From Nelumbo lutea (lineage: Eukaryota; Streptophyta; Magnoliopsida; Proteales; Nelumbonaceae), in NCBI GenBank assembly GCA_022828595.1, contig JAKGHH010000007.1, positions 40,176,356 to 40,240,355 of the forward strand: a DNA stretch of 64,000 bases, written 5' to 3'. The notes under the pieces were generated by a model. That model made no database searches. It saw nothing but the letters and a program-made list of their open reading frames with translations, and was not told the DNA's origin. The position numbers and the translations under genes were made by a program. Below are positions 56,753-64,000 of this stretch, piece after piece; positions within the stretch are counted from its first letter, which is position 1, and each line of letters begins with the position of its first letter.

Positions 56753-57929
56753 GGGTTTGGGTTAGTTCTGAATCAAAGAGATACAGCTAGTTCTAGTTCA
56801 ACCGCAAACGGAAAACAAGGTACAGGTAGCACAGGTGGAGCTCACTCTACCTCCTTTGCCCACACAAATAGTTCACATGTCACTACAAACTATGTTTCTG
56901 CTTCAGGTAAGGAGAGATCTCCTTGGATTATAGACTCTAGAGCCTCAGAGCACATGACACATTGCTCCACTATTTTCTCCTCTTACCAGCTCTGTTCGAG
57001 TAGAGATAGGGTCTCCACAGCTGACGGATCCCATGTTCCTATTGCTGGGAAGGGATCTGTCAAGATTAATGATTCCATCTGTTTATCCTCTGTCCTCCAC
57101 ACTAAGAATTTGAACTGCTCAGTAATTTTTTCTCCTGGACGCTGTATTTTGCAAGATCTGGATTCAGAGATGATGATTGGGAGTGGTCGTAAGGTGAATG
57201 GAATCTACCTCCTAGATGCTCTCCCTCTTCACCAAAGTAATCATGTTTGCAGGGACAGTGAGTCAAAATCTGTAGATCGGATTATGCTTTGGCATAATCG
57301 TCTAGGTTTACACAGTAAAATATAAGGCAGATGGAAGTATAGAGAAGTACAAGGCAAGACTTGTTGCCAAAGGGTACACACAGACCTATGGAATTGATTA
57401 TCTAGAGACATTTGCGACAATTGCAAAGATGACCTCTGTTCAGATACTCCTTTCTCTTGCTGCCTCATACTCTTGGCCCTTGTTTCAATTGGATGTGAAA
57501 ATTGTTTTCCTAAAAGGGGATCTGCAAGAAAAAGGTGTATATGGATCTTTCCAGCTGGTTTTTATGATAATGCTGAAAAGGGAAAGGTATGCAAGCTGAA
57601 AAATTCACTATATGGCTTGAAACAATCTCCTAAAGCATGGTTTGACAGATTCAGAAAAGCCCTGATTGTTTTTGGCTACACTCAAACTCAATCTAATCAG
57701 ACCTCGTATGTGAAGCGCAGGGGATCTTTGGTGTCAATCCTCATTTTTATATGGATAATATTGTTGTCACTTGGAATGATCTAAGTAAAATTGATAGTCT
57801 GAAGAGGAACCTGCATAAGGAATTTGAGATTAAGGATCTTCGAGAACTGAGATACTTCTTAGGCGAATTTGCAAAATCGAAACATGGAATTTTTATCTCT
57901 CAAAGGAAATATGTCTTGGACCTTCTCCA
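56753..57929 (+). pseudogene. copia C protease joined to RT, integrase deleted
   Basis: Protease near 56920: SPWIIDSRASEHMTHC, the DSGA motif altered to DSRA. Pre-integrase block ends LWHNRLGLHSK (57320). The next bases encode [20 protein letters not shown], which belongs inside RT, so all of integrase and the start of RT (usually well over 1 kb) are missing at about 57320. RT continues IDYLETFATIAKM, FQLDVKIVFLKGDL, YGLKQSPKAWFDRFRKAL and YMDNIVVTWND (57750). There YVDDIVVTGND is expected, so the second catalytic Asp is Asn. The frame shifts at about 57530 and 57745. Confidence 0.85.
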
Positions 57930-58640
57930 AGAGACAGAGAATCTTGGAACAAAGGCAGCCAGCACCCCCATTGATCAGAACCATAGAATCAGAGCATCAG
58001 AAGGTGAGCCAATAAAGGACCTTGGAAGAAACCAAAGACGTGTGGGTCAGCTACTCCACGAGACCAACACTGGAAAGCAGTTGACAGGATCCTTGCTTAT
58101 TTGAAGGGACATCCAGGCAGAAGCATATTGCTTACTGATCATTGACAGTTGAAACTAAAGGTTTATACAGATGCGGATTGGGCAAGATGCCTTGATGACA
58201 AAAGATCAACTTCAGGACTGTGCACCCTAGTTGGGGGTAACCTAGTCTTATGGAAGAGTAAAAAACAAACAGTTGTAGCAAGATCAAGTGCAGAAGCCGA
58301 ATATAGGACCATGGCACATGGAGTTTCAGAACTTCTCTAGATCTGTTCGCTCTTAGAAAAAATCGATGTACAGGCAGAAGAACCTATGATGCTATACTGC
58401 GATAACCAGGCAACAATTAATATTGTCCATAATCCAGTCCAGCATGATCGAACTAAGCACATTGAAGTAGATAGACATTTTATCAGAGAAATGGTAACTT
58501 CTGGAGAAATTTGTCTTCCATACATTTCTTTTGAACTACAGCTTGCTGATGTTCTCACAAAAGGCGTTGCAAAGAATAAGCTGGAGCATGATCTACGCAA
58601 GTTGGGAATGTGTGACATCTACTCCCAACTTGAGGGGGAG
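57930..58640 (+). pseudogene. copia C module 1: RT end and RNase H
   Basis: Begins at the block CTCCAAGAGACAGAG shared with module 2 (60292). Compared with module 2 it lacks about 78 bases after GTCAGCTACTC (near 58056), removing the LCMTRPDISYAVSVV region. RNase H: VYTDADWARCLDDKRSTSGL, SSAEAEYRTMA, a TAG for Trp after VSELL (58338), then LYCDNQATINIVHNPVQHDR and QLADVLTKGVAKNKLEHDL to the end, followed by the polypurine GAGGGGGAG. Confidence 0.85.
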
Positions 58641-58981
58641 TGTTGAGTGGGGCCACCTATTTGTGTTGTTGTGTGGGCCGATTTGTGTTTAGTTTATTTT
58701 CTTTTAAATTAAGAAGTTGTTGGGCCTTGGGCCTCTTAGTTTTTATTTTTAAAAGGGTTGTAACTATTTACTTTGAGTTGCCGCCCTACTAAGGGCATCT
58801 TTGTAATATCTCATATTTAAGTTAAATATAAATAGAATGAGGGGTTGGCGGCTAGGGTATCATATACAATCCTAGTTGACCTTCTCCTTCCTTCCCTTTT
58901 CTCTTTCTATTGCTGAAATCTACAACTTTCTCCTCTTCCTTTCACAAGAAGCTTGATCGAATCAACAGATAGTGGTTTCTA
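58641..58981 (+). mobile_element. copia C inner LTR 1
   Basis: 341 bases. Starts TGTTGAGTGGGGCCACC and carries about 25 extra bases before GTGGGCCGATTTGTG, absent from the outer LTRs. Followed by sequence X, not by a primer site. Confidence 0.85.
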
Positions 58982-59868
58982 TGAGCCCATAAGGACTCCT
59001 CATGTTCCTCCACTCACCCTACATTCATGGAATAAATTTCAACCTAAAAAGCCTTGGCCAACTGCTCAAAATAAACCCTTTTTTTATGGAAAGTATTATA
59101 TGAAAAATTAAAAACTTTGGATAGCCAATAAAGTTGGGAAAACCATCAATACAAGATTGGATTAGAGATGATGTATACTAAAGGATTAAACCTGTAGTCA
59201 TTCCAAATGGTCCCCTACATGATGGATGTTTTCGATTGACCGCATCATTCATCCACGCGGCAGATATAGGATGGGTTGTGCAGGGAAACTCTACATTCAA
59301 CCCAATTGGCAAACCTTTTATACAAGTATAGATGTATACAAAAACTGTTGGGCAATGAAAAGACCATATCTACAAAGGCACAAAACAAAGATAAAGATAT
59401 TGAGATTCATGAGTCACAGGACTAAAAAGGACAAAATTAGAAATTACTGCATCCATTGTGAATGTAGGAGTAGCCTCAATAGATGATAAAATGCAACAAA
59501 GTAGAGATAAATGAATGGGCCACATGCTTAGAAGACCGCCAATTACACCATTAGGAGTGATCCAAAAATATGAATGAAGTTTTCCAATCAAAACATGCCA
59601 ACCATATCCATAAACCACTAGCCTTCTCCATAAAGTATCCAACTCCTCAACATAGTTGTCAAGGCAACACCTAGGCACTTTTCGAAGAGCGGCTCCCCCA
59701 AGCACCAAGAGAAAAAATATTAGTCGCATGCTTAGGGGACTGAAACACATAAATAATTTATAATATTCATAAGATAAAAATAAATATATAATATATAATA
59801 TTTTATTGGTTGGTTTTACTTTTTATAATAGGACCTGTTGCATGCAGCATTTAAAAACCGCATGGCGC
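58982..59868. repeat. sequence X, copy 1 (unidentified)
   Basis: 887 bases nearly identical to 61419-62300. No LTR, no RT and no clear transposon ends. Left part reads EPIRTPHVPPLTLHSWNKFQ in one frame, which looks coding but matches nothing I know. A 126-residue minus-strand frame (59370-59750) and an 86-residue plus-strand frame are open in both copies. The word GTTGTCAAGGCAACACCTAG near 59655 resembles sub-terminal repeats of hAT elements. It may be flanking host sequence or an old element carried along with the module. Confidence 0.7.
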
Positions 59869-60264
59869 AAAAAAGGCACAGGGGTCAATTTGCAACCGAG
59901 GCGCAAAGCGCAAGGCAAGGTGCACCCCTTTTTGAAGCAAGGTGCAAAAACTAAAAAAATTTGTTAAAAAATAAAAAAAAGTCAAAATTTAAAAAAAATG
60001 CCAAAAAACACAAAAAAGAATATTAAACATAATATCAATAAAATATAAACTTAAATTTTAAAACAAATGTTTTAAAAAAGTTAAAAAAATAACTATTGTC
60101 TAAAATTAAAATACATAAACATAACATGTAAAGCATATTTAAATGAGAATTTACAAATAAAATCAAACATATAAAACATTTTCAAGCATGTAAAACCCAT
60201 AATCCCTTTTGTTTCCTCAATTGCATTACTCCAAGTAGCTAGTGTGAGGTAAAACATATTACAT
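59852..60264 (+). mobile_element. hAT (CAGTG family) remnant within module 1
   Basis: GGCGCAAAAAAGGCACAGGGG and the following GGCGCAAAGCGCAAGG repeats, then an AT-rich core that matches 41870-42060 of the 820-bp hAT for about 200 bases (for example AAATTAAAATACATAAACAT). Left terminus is disturbed and the right half is missing; it ends at ACATATTACATTC, where module 2 begins. Confidence 0.7.
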
Positions 60265-60291
60265 TCCTGGGAGATACCAAACATATTACAT

Positions 60292-61075
60292 TCTCCAAGA
60301 GACAGAGAAGCTTGGAACAAAGGCAGCTAGCACCCCCATTGATCAGAAACATAGAATCAGTGCATCAGAAGGTGAACCAGTAAAAGACCTTGGGAGATAC
60401 CAAAGACTTGTGGGTCGGCTACTATACTTGTGTATGACAAGACCGGACATCTCCTATGCAGTAAGTGTAGTGAGTCAATACATGCATGCTTCACGAGACC
60501 AACACTGGAAGGCAGTTGACAAGATCCTTGCTTATTTGAAGGGACATCCAGGCAGAAGCATACTGTTTACTAATCATGGACAGTTGAAGCTAGAGGCTTA
60601 TACAAATGCAGATTGGGCAGGATGCCTTGATGACAAAAGATCAACTTCAGGACTGTGCACCCTAGTTGGGGGTAACCTAGTCTCATGGAAGAGTAAAAAA
60701 CAAACAGTTGTAGCAAGATCAAGTGCAGAAGCCGAATATAGGACCATGGCACATGGAGTTTCAGAACTTCTCTAGATCTGTTCGCTCTTAGAAAAAATCG
60801 ATGTACAGGCAGAAGAACCTATGATGCTATACTGCGATAACCAGGCAGCAATTAATATTGTCCATAATCCAGTCCAGCATGATCGAACTAAGCACATTGA
60901 AGTAGATAGACATTTTATCAAAGAAATGGTAACTTCTGGAGAAATTTGTCTTCCATACATTTCTTTTGATCTACAGTTTGCTGATGTTCTCACAAAAGGC
61001 GTTGCAAAGAATAAGCTGGAGCATGATCTACGCAAGTTGGGAATGTGTGACATCTACTCCCAACTTGAGGGGGAG
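60292..61075 (+). pseudogene. copia C module 2: RT end and RNase H
   Basis: Most complete module: STPIDQK-like region, GRLLYLCMTRPDISYAVSVV, YLKGHPGRSILF, AYTNADWAGCLDDKRSTSGL, SSAEAEYRTMA, the same TAG for Trp after VSELL (60773), then LYCDNQAAINIVHNPVQHDR, and the polypurine tract. The shared stop shows that modules 1 and 2 duplicated after that mutation. Confidence 0.85.
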
Positions 61076-61418
61076 TGTTGAGTGGGGCCACCTATTTGTG
61101 TTGTTGTGTGGGCCGATTTGTGTTTAGTTTATTTTCTTTTAAATTAAGAAGTTGTTGGGCCTTGGGCCTCTTAGTTTTTATTTTTAAAAGGGTTGTAACT
61201 ATTTACTTTGAGTTGCCGCCCTACTAAGGGCATCTTTGTAATATCTCATATTTAAGTTAAATATAAATAGAATGAGGGGCTGGTAGCTAGGGTATCATAT
61301 ACAATCCTAGTTGACCTTCTCCTTCCTTCCCTTTTCTCTTTCTATTGCTGAAATCTACAACTTTCTCCTCTTCCTTTCACAAGAAGCTTGACCGAATCAA
61401 CAGATAGTGGTTTCTACT
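61076..61418 (+). mobile_element. copia C inner LTR 2
   Basis: 343 bases, differing from inner LTR 1 at only a handful of sites. Same 25-base extra segment. Ends TTTCTACT and continues into X. Confidence 0.85.
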
Positions 61419-62300
61419 GAGCCCATAAGGACTCCTCATGTTCCTCCACTCACCCTACATTCATGGAATAAATTTCAACCTAAAAAGCCTTGGCCAACTG
61501 CTCAAAATAAACCCTTTTTTTATAGAAAGTATTATATGAAAAATTAAGAACTTTGGATAGCCAATAAAGTTGGGAAAACCAACAATACAAGATTGGATTA
61601 GAGATGATGTATACTAAAGGATTAAACCTGCCGTCATTCCAAATGGTCCCCTACATGATGGATGTTTTCGATTGGCCACATCATTCATCCACGCGGCAGA
61701 TATAGGATGGGTTGTGCAGGGAAACTCTACATTCAACCCAATTGGCAAACCTTTTATATAAGTATAGATGTATACAAAAACTGTTGGGCAATGAAAAGAC
61801 CATATCTACAAAGGCACAAAACAAAGATAAAGATATTGAGATTCATGAGTCACAGGACTAAAAAGGACAAAATTAGAAATTACTGCATCCATTGTGAATG
61901 TAGGAGTAGCGTCAATAGATGATAAAATGCAGCAAAGTAGAGATAAATGAATGGGCCACATGCTTAGAAGACCGCCAATTACACCATTAGGAGTGATCCA
62001 AAAATATGAATGAAGTTTTCCAATCAAAACATGCCAACCATATCCATAAACCACTAGCCTTCTCCATAAAGTATCCAACTCCTCAACATAGTTGTCAAGG
62101 CAACACCTAGGCACTTTTCGAAGAGCGGCTCCCCCAAGCACCAAGAGAAAAAATATTAGGCGCATGCTTAGGGGACTGAAACACATATATAATTTATAAT
62201 ATTCATAAGATAAAAATAAATATATAATATATAATATTTTATTGGTTGGTTTTACTTTTTATAATAGGACCTGTTGCATGCAGCATTTAAAAACCGCATG
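61419..62300. repeat. sequence X, copy 2 (unidentified)
   Basis: About 98% identical by eye to copy 1. Ends abruptly at AACCGCATGG, where copy 1 goes on into the hAT remnant; here it is followed by eight filler bases and RNase H. Confidence 0.7.
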
Positions 62301-62309
62301 GAAGAGTAA

Positions 62310-62827
62310 GCATATTGTTTACTGATCATGGACAATTGAAGCTAGAGGCTTATACAAATGCGGATTGGGCAGGATGCCTTGATGACAGAAGATCAACTTC
62401 AGGATTGTGCACCCTAGTTGGGGGTAACCTAGTCTCATGGAAGAGTAAAAAACAAACAGTTGTGGCAAGATCAAGTGCAGAAGCTGAATATAGGACCATG
62501 GCACATGGAGTTTCAGAACTTCTCTGAATCCGTTCTCTATTAGAAGAAATCGGTGTACAGGCAGAAGAACCTATGATGCTATACTGTGATAACCAGGCAA
62601 CAATTAATATTGTCCATAATCCAGTCCAGCATGACCGAACTAAGCACATTGAAGTAGATAGACATTTTATCAGAGAAAGGTTAACTTCTGGAGAAGTTTG
62701 TCTTCCATACATTTCTTTTGATCTACAGCTTGCTGATGTCCTCACAAAAGGTGTTGCAAAGAATAAGCTGGAGCATGATCTACGCAAGTTGGGAATGTGT
62801 GACATCTACCCCCAACTTGAGGGGGAG
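62310..62827 (+). pseudogene. copia C module 3: RNase H only
   Basis: Starts at GCATATTGTTTACTG inside the region before RNase H and reads AYTNADWAGCLDDRRSTSGL, SSAEAEYRTMA, VSELL then TGA (not TAG) in place of Trp (62525), then LYCDNQATINIVHNPVQHDR to QLADVLTKGVAKNKLEHDL. It leads into the outer 3' LTR, so it is likely the original RNase H of copia C. Confidence 0.85.
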
Positions 62828-63147
62828 TGTTGAATGGGTCGATTTGTGTTTAGTTTTTTTTTTTTAATTAAGAAGTTGTTGAACCTTAGGCCCATTAGTT
62901 TTTATTTTTAAAAGAGTTGTAACTATTTAGTTTGAGTTGCTGCCCTACTAAGGGCATCTTTGTAATATCTCATATTTAAGTTAAATATAAATAGAATGAG
63001 GGGCTGGCAGCTAGGGTTATGATACACAATCCTAGTTGACATTCTTCTCTTTTTCTTCCTCTTTCTCTTCCTATTGCTGAAATCTACAACTTTCCCCTCT
63101 TCCTTTCACAACAAGCTTGACCGAATCAGCAGATAGTGGCTTCTACT
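62828..63147 (+). mobile_element. copia C 3' LTR
   Basis: 320 bases, TGTTGAATGGGTCG to GTGGCTTCTACT, matching the 5' LTR type (no 25-base segment). Roughly 93% identical to it by eye. Followed by AACCT. Confidence 0.85.
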
Positions 63148-63653
63148 AACCTCATTCTCACTTTATCAGAACTTGCTCTTATTACTACCTTCTTTTCTAA
63201 TTCCCTCTTCTTCTCTCCCCTCTTCTCCTTCCCCCTCTACCACTGAATTCCTCATCCCCTTTGACATCTATCCTTAACCTCTCAACTCACTTAGTTTGAG
63301 TTGCTGCCCCACTAAGGGCATCTTTGTAATATCTCATATTTAAGTTAAATATAAATAGAATGAGGGGCTGGCAGCTAGGGTTATGATACACAATCCTAGT
63401 TGACATTCTTCTCCTTTTCTTCCTCTTTCTCTTCCTGTTGCTGAAATCTACAACTTTCCCCTCTTCCTTTCACAACAAGCTTGACCAAATCAGCAGATAG
63501 TGGCTTCTACTAACCTCATTCTCACTTTATCAGAACTTGCTCTTATTACTACCCGCTTTTCTAATTCCCTCTTCTTCTCTCCCCTCTTCTCCTTCCCCCT
63601 CTACCACTGAATTCCTTATCCCCCTTGACATCTATCCTTAACCTCTCAACTCA
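62931..63653. repeat. tandem duplication (about 362 bp) across the LTR-LINE junction
   Basis: 62931-63291 is repeated at 63293-63653: the last 217 bases of the copia C LTR plus about 145 bases of LINE 5' sequence. Both breakpoints lie at the shared word TTAG. A few substitutions separate the copies. It creates a second, spurious LTR end beside the LINE. Confidence 0.85.
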
Positions 63654-64000
63654 CTTAGCTTCTTCTTCCTTTTTTTCTCCCCTTCTTCCAACTTTCTGAG
63701 GTAAGCTTTTAGTTCATTAGGATCCTTAACCTTACACCCTAATTTTCCAATAAAACCAGCAACCAAATCGTTCTCTCCCTCCCTCCTATCCTGCTCCTCA
63801 AAATCAACAGGATTTGTTCCTCTTGAGTCAGATAAGGGACCTACAGACTTCTCTGTCAATTTTTCCAGTTCCTTTTTTAAGCCTCAAGAAGATCAATGAT
63901 TAAACTCCAGATTTTTCCCCTATTTCCTTCTCTTCTCTCTCTGATCTCTCCTCCTCAAAGTTTCGGAAAACCCTTTCAACCATCTTATTTGGAGCTAGCA
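63153..64000 (-). pseudogene. LINE 5' part: ORF2 start and upstream ORF, continues past the window
   Basis: ORF2 starts at 63155 reading leftward (M-R-L-I-S-W-N-L-G). The first codons lie here and the rest at 49506 after the nested copia elements. Upstream, beyond the duplicated segment, an open frame at 63638-63859 encodes a charged, lysine/glutamate-rich stretch (LKAYLRKLEEGEKKRKKK) like the tail of a LINE ORF1 or a linker. The promoter and most of ORF1 would be beyond 64000. Confidence 0.6.

Larger units (their letters stand above)
55003..63147 (+). mobile_element. copia C: Ty1/copia element with tandem 3' modules, 8.1 kb
   Basis: Outer LTRs 55003-55321 and 62828-63147, flanked by AACCT (54998-55002 and 63148-63152). 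Inserted in the LINE endonuclease between codons 2 and 4 or so. Inside are gag, protease, RT without integrase, then three RNase H-LTR modules separated by an unidentified sequence X. Inner LTRs (58641, 61076) belong to a slightly different subtype. Non-functional. Confidence 0.85.

Noticed and set aside
59226..59750. Open frames on both strands of sequence X, considered as an endogenous pararetrovirus or host gene
   Set aside because: No movement-protein, coat, RT or other motif could be seen, so no function is assigned.
58982..62300. LTR-X-RNase H repetition as a deliberate mobile unit with X as cargo
   Set aside because: Only two copies of X are seen, both in one locus, with joints that look accidental; no evidence of independent movement.
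1..64000. CRISPR arrays, tRNA/rRNA genes, bacterial operons, satellite arrays
   Set aside because: No regular spacer-repeat pattern, cloverleaf, ribosomal sequence or long tandem satellite was seen.

Overview
The window looks like heterochromatic, repeat-dense nuclear DNA of a flowering plant, probably a non-grass angiosperm with a large genome. The evidence is plant-type Ty1/copia elements primed by initiator-Met tRNA, Ty3/gypsy fragments (one with a tRNA-Asp-like primer site), a plant LINE with a C-terminal RNase H, hAT, MULE and Tourist-like DNA transposons, and intron-containing plant gene fragments. I saw no intact host gene, tRNA, rRNA, bacterial operon or CRISPR array. Nearly every long reading frame belongs to a broken transposable element.

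Layout, left to right. 1-7240: a foldback MITE, A-rich DNA, a degenerate gypsy gag, and a solitary gypsy LTR with a tRNA-Asp primer site. 7241-38690: at least four copies of one Ty1/copia family (called family A here; LTR about 1.8 kb, untranslated leader about 1.7 kb) on both strands. They are interleaved with a Myb/SANT-like pseudogene, a MULE transposase fragment, a solo LTR and a 1.5 kb hAT-like insertion. 38691-44960: a Tourist-like MITE, a SETD9-like SET-domain pseudogene (the clearest trace of an ordinary host gene), a non-autonomous hAT with perfect 8-bp target duplications, and a Tekay/Del-like gypsy gag-protease fragment. 45001-64000: a LINE on the minus strand, split inside its endonuclease by copia C (55003-63147). 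Copia B (49512-54995) is in turn inserted at the edge of copia C.

The nesting order can be read from target duplications: LINE first, then copia C (AACCT), then copia B (TTAAC, cutting into C's own target duplication). Copia C carries three RNase H-LTR modules in tandem at its 3' side, with scars that look like serial template switching. Family A copy A3 has an inverted stretch of U3 in front of both of its LTRs, so each LTR end can fold back on itself. Four in-frame stops in copia B sit where glutamine CAG codons are expected, and three unrelated reverse transcriptases have lost a catalytic Asp to Asn. Both patterns fit decay of methylated, silenced elements.

I did not find a new functional gene system. 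The unusual content is structural: palindromic LTRs, template-switch scars, tandem terminal modules and an unidentified 0.88 kb sequence (X) trapped between LTR modules. All coordinates and domain calls come from reading the sequence by eye; element boundaries marked approximate are good to about 20-50 bases.
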